Below are positions 33,201 through 43,001 of a DNA stretch of 64,000 nt, one piece after another. Numbering within the stretch: position 1 is the stretch's first letter; every line of letters starts with the position of its first letter. The notes under the pieces are model-generated. The model saw only the letters and a program-made list of their open reading frames with translations, was not told the DNA's origin and ran no database searches. The translations under genes were made by a program, and so were the position numbers. Source of the stretch: Seminavis robusta (Eukaryota; Bacillariophyta; Bacillariophyceae; Naviculales; Naviculaceae); contig CAICTM010000255.1 in NCBI GenBank assembly GCA_903772945.1, positions 19,763 to 83,762 of the forward strand, given 5' to 3'.

Positions 33201-35259
33201 TTGGCTGGCTGGGAAGGCTCGTTGTCGTCTTTGCTGGATCGTCTCTTTGCCGGCGATGGGGCCGAAAAACCCGGGTGCCTTGGGAGGTGATCAGAGCTCT
33301 TGCTCCTTGCAACGTTCTTTGGCAAGTGATCTGCGCTAAGCCGTCGCCTTGCGCCTCTGGGAAGGTTGTCGGATAATTGGTTTCCAGAAGACTCAGAATC
33401 ATCATAGGGTACAAAATCGAAGGAAGAGTAAGGTGACTGAAACTGCTCCCGGAAGCGAACGACTGAAATATGGTTTTCAATGGCTTCTCTATGCTTTCGA
33501 AGGAGAGGATACTTTTCAAGTATCGACGAGTCAAACATGTATGCATCCCCCCCTTGTACACCGCCATCAAGCCCGCCGTTCAGCCAGGAGCTCAAGTGGT
33601 ACACTGATAAATCAGCCACCGTCATATTCGATCCAACAAGCCAACCAGCAAGTTTGTTCTCTTCGAGAACGCTCTCAAAGTATTTCAAGTACTGACGGAA
33701 CAGTGAGACATCACGCCGAGAAAGTTGACCAAGGACAGAAAACTAGGAACACATACCTTTGGAAGACCACGATCTTCATTTTCTAAGAGTCTTTTCCGGA
33801 TGGGTGGGATCTCTTCCTCCTTTTTCAAAACATCAAGGATAAGCAGTTTTACAACTCCTGAAACCGTCATTTCGACCAGTCTCGTGGCCTCCACAATTGT
33901 CTCGATCATAAACTCAACTTGAGCGGATTCTACTTCGTCAAAAGGGTACAGCCCCCCCAATTTCCCAATATATCGCAGTATGGCAGTGGATTGTGGTGCG
34001 GTGACCAAGTCTTTGCCGGGTTGAACGGCCAATAATGTCGGTAGCTGACCCAAGGGACTGTGTCGCTTGACCATTGCCCAATCTTCCTTCGCAATAACAC
34101 GGTTTGTAAACGGAACCTTCCCGATTGCAGCCGCCAGACGAATTGGTTCCGCTCGAGCGGATGTTTCAAAGTATGACAGCGTGAGCCTCGGAAATGTTGT
34201 GGCGGACCATTTCCCCCTTGGTTCCGCGTCTGATCGTCCATCTGTTGTTGGGTGCATGGGTGAATAATTGGCTTCTCCCAGACGAGTTCGACGGCCGATG
34301 GTACGGAATTCAAAGGGCGGTCGGTACTCAAATACAGAATAGGGAGGCAAGTACTTGGCTCGCCAGGATAGGACTTCTGGAAGTGTTTCAATCTGCATCT
34401 TGTGTTTGAGTAGCAGTGGGTAGTTTTCTACCAATGACGTTTCAATCCCCTTGAGCAAGCTAGGACCATCACCCTCACCGATTCCGCCACTGATCCAACA
34501 TACGAGTTGATTCAACTTGAGATCCGCAATGCTTACACTTTTCCCCACCAGCCATTTGCTTCCATTATTCTCTCCGTTTTCTCTCAGAGCCCGTTCAAAG
34601 AAGGAAAGATACTAGAAAGTGGACCACGTTTGAGAGAGATTAGAACAATAGAAGAAGGCAAAGCAACTTGATTGACTCGACTCAGTGAATCAACTAACTC
34701 ACGTGTGGTAGACCAGCACTCGGGTCACTGGCAATTTTCTCTCGAATTTTGAGGAACTCTTCATCCGTCCAAGGAGACTCTGATAAGAGGGAGTCTACAG
34801 CCCCAGTCGCTGACACTTCCAATGGCTTAAGAGCCTCAGATACAGCATCAATCATGTATTCCACCTGGAGCCCTTCCAAAGGATCAGCAGGATACAGCCC
34901 CCCTCGTCTACCCAGGTAGTTCAAAATGGCATTCCGCTGAGAGATCACCTGCTTTTCTTTCCCTTTAACCTCAATTTCCAACACAGGCAGATTGTATCTA
35001 GGATCCACCTCTTTTCCAGGCGGTGGTTTCCATTCTTTCTTTTCAATAGCTTTGTTTTTGAAGGGTATCTGAGCTCGACGGGAACGGAAGTGTTAGTACA
35101 GTATCATACAAGGGTATGATACAAGGGTATCAGAGGATAAGAATGCAACCAAAACAAGCCTTGTCTCACTTTTCCAATAGCCGCCGCGAGCCTTAGCGTG
35201 TCCGCGCTAGCTGAGAATTTGTAATAGGTTAGCGTGAGCTTCGGGGCCCGTTCCGTCAT
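30205..35259 (-). CDS. Four-module glutathione S-transferase-like protein with Lys/Ser linker (about 1474 aa)
   Basis: Nine exons: 35259..35170, 35068..34703, 34611..33757, 33691..32344, 32268..31988, 31914..31558, 31491..31048, 30980..30615 and 30522..30205; phases agree throughout. Four sigma-type GST modules lie in one frame. Single exons carry the C-terminal part of one module and the N-terminal part of the next (modules 1/2 and 3/4), so these are not separate genes. Each module has a thioredoxin-like half (LTYY, LSYF, VFYF, LTHA), a QLPxLEIE-like cis-Pro loop, an AILxYLG helix and an all-helical half starting YLxFFE and holding a (V/L)(S/T)IADL N-cap. The catalytic Tyr is present in modules 1-3 but is His in module 4; the GSH-binding QS pair is intact only in modules 2 and 3 (QR in 1, QP in 4). 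A 420-residue acidic/Lys-rich linker separates modules 2 and 3. The 66-bp intron in module 3 is in frame and stop-free; keeping it adds 22 residues. Confidence 0.85.
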
Positions 35260-36455
35260 GGTTCCTTCCACCCCCAGCAAGGTGCCAGACAACCGTCCCG
35301 AAAAAGCAATCGACCTTGGGTCTAGTGGTATTCATTCAGCACAGCCCAGGTTTGCTCCTCGTTTCCCTGATCAACAAAGATGTCAAGTGAATGGTTCAAG
35401 GTTCATGCATGCATTGGCATGGACGATTACACGGACGCCATCTCAATGGCTCGATTGACGGAGAGAATAACAAGATCCAAAGAGGTGGTGGTGTATCTTT
35501 GTCGTTGTTTGTGCTTAGTGTTGGGTCAGCAAGCAGCTGTACCAAAAAATGGAGGATTTAGGAAGGTAGCCCCTAATTAACACCGTGACAATGGAAAGCT
35601 TTAATCAACACTACTCAAAGAAAATAGGACAGTCTCATTGATGTCCTTGTCTTTCTCGTGACTTGCGGGACCAGTTCGTTGTTCATGGTTGTTCATGCTG
35701 TGTTGTGTTCACTCACAGCCGCGCTGTGGATTGTGGATCCATTTTATGATGCATACTGACGGTACTGTACTGTATGCAAGTGCATACTAGTACCGGTTAG
35801 CTGGATGATATGACACGGCATGGTGGCGCCTCCTAGATAGCATGCTCGCTACCATATACTACTAGTGACATACCGTATGGCCATCATACCGTAATAAGTA
35901 ATAGTACGCATTTTGCTTGCCATACAATATCATATTATTGAAGGGGGGTTTTAGTAAAAAGCAAGGACCCACGGAATTGCCAAACACACCAGGATGTGAT
36001 AGCATGGCTCAAAGAGGACAACAACTGTCACGTCCTGATGGAACATACACGTAGTAGTGTGGGTGCCAACAAATCATTAGTTAGTCCACGTTGGATCTCC
36101 TATCTAGCTAGCTTGCTTTCATAGTTTTCAGCTTTGTTGTGCTGTCTTCCTCCTACTTGTACTAGCTAGACTACAGTAGCTAGTTCAAGACTTTATCCAC
36201 CTTCTCTCCCTTGGGCCAGTTACCATCACTGCGGTGCTACATGACAGTACAGTCGTACCTGTTGGCAGACGCACAAAACTTAAATTATTTCATTCATTTT
36301 ATATTCTTGTCATTATGATGATGATGTAGTCATTCTTCTGTCACTTGTCTGCTTCGTTGACTCGACTCACGCTCGCACACGTACGTTCGTTATGGTTGCT
36401 TGTGCAAGCAATGAATGAAACGTATGGAGTGATTCGATGATGTAAAATAAAGTTC
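35260..36455. other. Intergenic, 1.2 kb, upstream of the GST gene
   Basis: 5' flank of the GST gene and 3' flank of the GDH-like gene. TACCGGTT occurs at 35791 and a CTAGCTAGC near 36107. Low-complexity AT-rich parts at 35880-35950 and 36280-36340. No gene was supported. Confidence 0.55.
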
Positions 36456-38108
36456 TTATACAGCACCATGCATCATCATGACATTGGCGACACGCAAAAA
36501 TCCAGCAATATTGGATCCGGCAAAGAGATCCCCTCGCGCATTGAATTCTCGGGCCGTATCCTTGACATCGGTGTAGATTCTCTTGACATTTTCTTTGAGT
36601 TCCGCATCCGTGGCACCTTCTCCTAACGCATGAACAATGGCATTGCCCGTGAGTGTGGCCGTGTGGGGTCCGTAGAGGAGTCCTCTCTTTTTCAAAATCT
36701 TGCGTGCATTGGGGGTGACACAGTTGTGTCCCCCTTCAATGACGCCTTGACATCCATTGTCGGCCAATGCATTGACGGCGAGTTCATCAATATCGTCCAT
36801 GGCGCCACAGGGGAAACACAAATCACATCCAATATCGAGCAAGTGGTCGGGGGTGTTGAATTGTGCTGTGGTGGATGAAATAATGTATCTGCCTAAAAGT
36901 GCTCCACGTTCTTCCTTGATTTGATTGATAATATTGAATTTTCCTTCGGTGAATCCGTCTTCTTCGTATACATGTCCACTAGGATCGGAGAATGTAATGG
37001 GAATGGCTCCGTACTCAATGAGTTTTTCGGCGACGGACCGTGCGACCTTTCCGGCTCCAATGATCATGCATCGTTTTCCTTGGAGCGAGTCGCCCTTGTC
37101 GGCCAACATTTCGGCAGCCATGTGGACCGTGCTGAAACCGGGGGCCTAATGAATGACCATAATAATGACGAATAGAAGGAAAAGAAAGTTGGTAGGTAGT
37201 GGTGAGTGAGTGAGTAAGCAATCCAAGAATGTGTTGTAGGTATGCACATGCATATATGATGGTGTACGTACCTTTTCAAATAATGTGTTGGATGTGGAAA
37301 GAAAGGGTCGTCCGGAATTACCCTGCTTCATACCAATTCGCTTGTACTGTCCGAACAGATATCCCATTTCCTTCTGTCCCACACCCATGCCCATCCAGGG
37401 ACTATCTACATCGGGTCCAACGTACTTTGCCAATTCGGTCATGTACGATTGACAGAATCGTTGCATTTCGGCTTCCGATTTATCAAATGGATTGAAATCG
37501 GATCCTCCCACGGCCGCACCGAAATTGTATCCGGTGAGTGCATTGGACATGACGGCATCGAATCCGAGTGCCTTGATGACACCGGTATTAATGTGATATC
37601 CGAGATGCAATCCTCCTTCGTAGGGTCCAATACTAGAGGAATATTGGACACGAAATCCTCGATTCATACGGACAACCCCCAAATCGTCAATCCATGCGAC
37701 ACGGAATTGAATGAACCGCTCGGGTTCCATGAGTGTCTTGGCGACAAAGGCGTATTTGGGATTGCGATCAAAAATGGGCGAGAGACAGTGGAGCGTCGTC
37801 GTGACGGAATCAATGTATTCCTTTTCGTGTGAATCTCGACGCATGCATTCCTTGACGAGCAAGTTGGCCGCTTCCATGCCCGTCTTGAAACGGACGTCGC
37901 CTTGACGACGAAAGAGTGGTTTGTTGCGCCAGCTCTTGCTGATCTTCATGTTCTGATGGACGCCATCTTCACTCGTAATCAACGATTGCCGAGGAGCTGG
38001 AGTGTCACTCAGACTGGAACTGCAGCGAATAGCAGTACTACTAGTACTATTAGTAGTTCTGTGGACCGACAGGAAACGCCGAGTGGCAGACTTGGAAGCT
38101 AACATCAT
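36456..38108 (-). CDS. Glutamate dehydrogenase-fold protein lacking the catalytic residues (508 aa)
   Basis: Two exons, 38108..37272 and 37145..36456, joined in phase 0 over a 126-bp intron. The ATG at 38108 gives MMLASKSATRRFLSVHR, which looks like a mitochondrial presequence. The whole chain aligns with hexameric NADP-type GDH: RFIQFRVAWIDD, NRGFRVQYSSSIGPY, LGFDAVMSNALTG, GGSDFNPFDKSE, the nucleotide-binding loop IGAGKVARSVAEK, and the C-terminal GSNIAGFLRVANVM. However, the residues that make GDH work are replaced: the Lys of GPYKGG is Glu164, the Lys before NALT is Ser188, the catalytic Lys of GGGKGGSDF is Val200, and the catalytic Asp of PAGDxGVG is Gly240. Fold and nucleotide loop are kept, so this is probably a pseudoenzyme or an enzyme with a different reaction. 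It is not a decaying gene: the frame is clean. Confidence 0.88.
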
Positions 38109-38750
38109 CTTGGCAGGTGCTTGTTGTATTTGGGTATAAGATAAGGTATATGCCAACACTTTGTAGCTGACTCTACTCTACCTCTGGTATGAAGAGTAAT
38201 CAGATGATCCTGGAGTGATGATGGATGGATCAAGGTGAATGAGGATAGACGATGTCTGTCTGTTTATGGTTGAAAGTGCAAGAGATCAAGTGGGAGCTTT
38301 ACTGTACCGTATTGGCACAACAGCACAGCAACACCGAGAGAACCCAAGGAAGGAAAGCCAAAAGATATGAAAGAACTTTGTGCGGCCAGATGAGAACACA
38401 GAAATAAGCCATCAGAGCTACTAAAGCCAATCAAGGAAAAAGATCTTTGGGTGCACGTCATCGTCCTTCGTTTTGACACCTCCCATGGACAAGAGTGTGC
38501 GGTTGTGGGATCATGCAACGGGTCGATCGATGACATAGAGACGACCGTTGGACTCTTCCTTTCGAATGAATGGGTTTCTTCTTCTTCTAAGCTATCGATA
38601 GCCAGTTACACGGGTACAGTAGTATCTGCCATTGTCTTGGTGGTTTTTGGAGCAGACGATACGAGGCAGACTTCTTCTTTTGTGGAGCTAGAGAAGCTAC
38701 CTTTTTAGATTGATTGATTGATTGACTGGAAAAGAGTGCCAGATATCAGT
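38109..38750. promoter_or_regulatory. Head-to-head intergenic between GDH-like and translocator genes
   Basis: 642 bp between divergent starts. Contains tgattgattgattgatt at about 38709-38726, close to the translocator start. An 85-codon frame at 38451 is not supported. Both promoters should lie here. Confidence 0.4.
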
Positions 38751-40267
38751 ATGAGATTTGTTTCAGGAGTGCCCCTTCGTCTCTTTGTTGTCGTTGCTTG
38801 TACGACTGGCCTGGTGGGTGCTGCTACTGGTACCAGTACTCCCAGCCGGTCGTTTGCCAGATTTGGAATACCACCCAACAACAAGAGGATGGCCACTTTG
38901 GATCATCGCAGCAGCAAACATACCCCTGCTACTAGTAGTACGTTACTGGAAGATGTGTCCAGCAGCAGACTACTTGTAGAAGAAGATAGTGACAATGACA
39001 ATGAAGATGCATTGTTGGTGGCGACTCGTGGTGGTGGTGGTGCTACTGCCACAGCCACAGATACAGCAGCTTCCGAATCCTTTTTGGCAAGTCTAGTGGA
39101 ACGGTTCAAGGTCGGATTCTATTTTGCACTCTGGTATGCTCTCAACATTTTCTACAACAGTAAGTTGGACAAGAATTATCAAGCTTGTCAACATATATTT
39201 CTCTCCTAACCTTTTTCATTCCATTTCCTGTCCATTCAACAGTCGTCAACAAGAAAGTATTAAATGTCTTACCGGCACCACTGATTGTGGGATCCATTCA
39301 ATTTGGAGTCGGGGCGCTTTACGTGGCACTCTTGTGGTTGTTGCGATTGCGCGCCAAACCACAACTGAGTAGTCCGCAAGCTCGTCATGCCGTGCGAACC
39401 GTAGGATTTTGGCATTGTGTCGGACAACTCTTATCCATGGTCAGTCTCGGAGCTGGACCCGTTTCCTTTACTCATATTGTCAAGGCATTGGAACCATTCT
39501 TTAGTGCCCTCGTGGCGGCACTGTATTTTGGAAAATGGATGCATCCCGTCGTCTATGCGACCTTGATTCCCGTCGTGGGAGGTGTCGGATATGCCTGTTT
39601 AAAAGAAAAGAGCTTTTCTTGGTTGGCATTTGGAACTGCCATGGGAAGTAACTTGGCATTTGCACTCCGCGCAGTTCTTTCCAAAATTGCCATGAGTTCC
39701 AGTGGTGATTTGGGAACCAACTTGACCGCACCCAATATATTTGGACTCGTCACGTGTGCGGCATTTTGGATCTCCATTCCATTGGCACTCGCTACCGAAG
39801 GCGTGTCCTTTTGGCAATCGGCAGGGACTACGGCCGATCCCGAGACACTCCAACAAGTGGTATTGCCGTCGTTATGGCAAACGGCCGTGGCGGAACAAGG
39901 AACCTTTGCCTTGATAAAAGCCATTGTTCTCTCGGGATTGTTCCACTATCTCAACAATGAAGTCATGTATCTCGCACTCTCCAATGTACATCCCGTCACA
40001 TTGGCTGTGGGAAATACCATGAAACGAGTCTTTATCATGGTCGCGTCCGTCATGGTCTTTCGAAATCAAATTTCACTACAGGCGGGTATTGGATCCGCCG
40101 TGGGTATTTCAGGTGTCTTGCTGTACAGTCTCACCAAACAACACTACGAAAAACTGGAAAAGGAACAAGAGGCACAACAACAACAATCATCATCCAATAA
40201 TAAAAAACGGGGGAAAGGCAAAACCGAAAAGAAAAAGGCACCCAAGAAGAAAGCTGGCAAGAAGTAA
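38751..40267 (+). CDS. Triose-phosphate/phosphate-type translocator, endomembrane or plastid (477 aa)
   Basis: Two exons, 38751..39159 and 39243..40267, joined in phase 1 over an 83-bp intron. The start at 38751 gives a hydrophobic signal peptide (MRFVSGVPLRLFVVVACTTG) followed by a Ser/Thr/acidic spacer. The core is a TPT/NST-type ten-helix carrier: GFYFALWYALNIFYNIVNKK, the typical helix-1 motif with Asn-Lys-Lys; SLGAGPVSFTHIVKALEPFF, which holds the conserved Lys; ACLKEKSFSWLAFGTAMGSN; NLAFALRAVLSK with the conserved Arg; and HYLNNEVMYLALSNVHPVTL. Such carriers exchange triose phosphate, PEP or similar for phosphate across plastid membranes; which one cannot be told. The C-terminal 40 residues are Gln/Lys-rich and outside the fold. 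Confidence 0.9.
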
Positions 40268-40456
40268 GTACACAAACAGACAAAACAACAATGCGCTATG
40301 TAGTTGCTACTGGGGCGGAATGTAAAGGACCCACCCCACTGTACTGTAAACAAGAATACACGTCGTACGATGAATCGTGGGCAGATATATCACAAATGTA
40401 CGTTCTGGATAGCTAGCTAGCTAGCTAGGTTGCACGCGCCTGTGTAGTATATATTA

Positions 40457-42354
40457 CTACAGTCCATCGTCCCCAACGGGATCCCCATCATCCACGTCAA
40501 CATCATCCTCTTCGTTGGCTTCCTTTTCTTCCATTCTTCGTCGGGCACGTTCCGACGATTTTCGATGTTGCGCTTGTGCAAATTGCATGGCTTGAGCCGC
40601 CTTCCACCGCAAGGTAATATTAAAGGAAGCAAAGAAACAGATCCAACAAGCCAAATAGAGGTTGGATCCGGGGATTTGTTGGTCGAGAACATCCGCGCAC
40701 GACATTCGTTCGCGGAATATGCTGGGTTGCGGTGTGGGGCTATCGGTTGCGCGAGGTGGTTTGGAAGCGATCGTTCCCGATGCGGCGAATGTGAGGGAAA
40801 TATTATTCTTGGTGGTGTTGTTGGCTTGTTGTTGTAGTAGTTGTAGGGACCGTTGTTGGTTGTTGTCATCTACTACCGGTAGTACCGTGGAGGCATTATT
40901 TGTTGTCGTGTTGGTTTGATTGGATTCGTCCCCGAGAATATCCACCGTCGATTCCAATAAGTCCTCGTCCTCTTCTTCGGCATCAATGAGAAAGTCAGGC
41001 GCCAAGCTACTGCCTTGGGACGAATCCATGGTGGCATTGATAAAATCAACCAGAAAATCATCATCATCCTCCAGTATATTGATTGTGTCATTGAGTGGTG
41101 GCAATGAGGTTTCTGTGGGAGAGACTGTGGGAGCATTGGTGGGACTGCTGGTATCATTTTGGATCCATGGTGCTTCTGTTGTGTTGTTTTCGTCGTCACC
41201 TGTGGGGGAAAGTGTCATGGTCTCTGTTGGGAATTGGGACGGACTGTTGGAAGGTTGCAATGTTTCGTTGGGTATGGGTGGCATGGTGGATTGTAGTTCC
41301 TCTGCTGGTTTCTGTGTGCGTTCTTTTTCTTCTTCTCCATCCTCACTACTTTCTTCTTCTTGTGCGCCGTGGGGAATGTAGACGATATGACATTCGTTCT
41401 CCCAATTGACATCATATTTGTACTGTGCTCGTGTGGTACATCCCGATCCTCCAATGGTGGCGGCAATGCCTCCTTCCGAGGTTAAAATGGCGACACCGAC
41501 AATCCATAGCAATATCATAAAGAAGGATGCCGACAGTTCAATCCATCCGCCGACTTGTAGGAATTCGTAATCAATGAATCGATAATGTACCAGAATGAAA
41601 AATATGGATACCATGGAAGACCCGAGGCCCAAGGCAATCCCATAGGCAGCGGAACTGCGATGGGTCGTTGCGAGTTTGACGTGCAAATCACAGCAGGTTC
41701 CCATGGTGACGAGTGACGATAGGAAGAGTACATACCACGTGCGAAGGGTAGCACTGATTCCCGTGAGTTCTCGAATGGATAGAATGTCCTTGGCAGCGGA
41801 CCACTTGTCGAGTGTGTAGATACAGGAAAAGAGAGTGAGCCAGGAACTAAAGTAGATATTGTTGGCGACATAGCCCACTCCTTCGACTTGAGTAATGTGG
41901 GCTACCCTGGAATAGTAAAGAAAACAAAACAAACAGAGGATTAGAAACAAGGACCAGTCTTTCTTTCTCATTCCAAATTTTAAAAAGAAAGATCAAGTAA
42001 GCAAGCAAGTTAAGTGAAACTAACTCACCCCACAATCCACCACAGAGTGAATGCCAATAACGTATATCCCTCTAGTTTCCCATCCAGCGCCTTTTCATAG
42101 TTGAGTTTGTCGGCATTTTCCTTGTCAAAGCAATACTGGAATCGGTCCATGGCTAGAATGATGACGGTCAATGCAAATGTGGCAATTCCAAATACCAAGC
42201 TGAGTTGGTACATTCCATCAAATTGCGGATTGTCATTTACTTCCAAATTGCTAATGGAAGCAAAGTTGACCAAACTGGTTATGAGAATGTACAGGTACCC
42301 CTTCCAACGAGGATTGAATTCCCACTGGCTGCTGTCATCTTTCCCACCAGCCAT
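40457..42354 (-). CDS. Multi-pass membrane protein with long acidic/Thr loop, function unknown (591 aa)
   Basis: Two exons, 42354..42029 and 41906..40457, joined in phase 2 over a 122-bp intron (GTGAGT to CCAG). About eight hydrophobic segments are visible: YLYILITSLVNFASI, YQLSLVFGIATFALTVIILA, LLAFTLWWIVGVAHI, IYFSSWLTLFSCIYTL, WYVLFLSSLVTMG, SSMVSIFFILVHYRF, ELSASFFMILLWIVGVAIL, and after a long loop LYLACWICFFASFN. The loop of about 200 residues is rich in Glu, Thr, Asn and Pro and probably faces outward or into the lumen. No family motif was recognised. The C-terminus is acidic and predicted coiled coil before it. The 3' end faces the translocator gene only about 190 bp away. Confidence 0.8.
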
Positions 42355-43001
42355 TTCTCAGTCTTTCTATTCTATTGTCGTACTAGTAATAGGATGATGG
42401 CCGACCAACACTTGTAAGTATTGTATCTGAAGACGAAAGGAGGTTACTTCTTTGTTCTTGCTGTTGTTGGTGTTGTCGAGAAAGAATGTGTGTGAGTTCC
42501 TGCACGATCCTACATCACACAGATTTTTCTCTCGTGACAGGCGATTCACGAGCATCATCAAAAGAGTTAACAAACTCAGCAACGACGTCAGACTCTCTCG
42601 CCCACCACAAAAAGATTTGACACCTTTTTAGAAACCGAGAACCGAGTTTGCAGCTCTGCCACAACACAATCCTTTGGATCGTCCCCCTTATTGTCGGCTC
42701 CTCTCCCTCCATAACATCATTACAGTATCTTTTGCCTACCACTAGTAGCTAGCTTTTGCTGCTGGTACGGTAGTAGTCGTCTGAGCTAGCTAGTTAGTTA
42801 GGTAGCCAGCGAATCTTATAGCCAGCTATAGTTTCTCTTCTGTGTTCTGTCTACCGGTATCTTCCGGCACTTCTGTTAAGCATGACAAGAGACCGACTTC
42901 GAAGGAGACCTGGGACCACAGTGGCGCTTCCAACGGTCCCATTATCCTCCGAGACGACGACAACCACAAAAATCATTCACTATTACCACCCAGTCACTCC
43001 G
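42355..43001. promoter_or_regulatory. Head-to-head intergenic between the membrane-protein gene and the NUMOD3-like gene
   Basis: 647 bp between divergent starts. CTAGCTAG occurs at about 42784-42792 and TACCGGTA at 42852-42859. The + strand frame is open from 42882, but the better start is 43002. Confidence 0.4.

Noticed and set aside
32505-33290. 261-codon Ser/Phe-rich frame on the + strand
   Set aside because: Antisense of the Lys/Glu linker of the GST gene (AAG and GAA give CTT and TTC), no own features.
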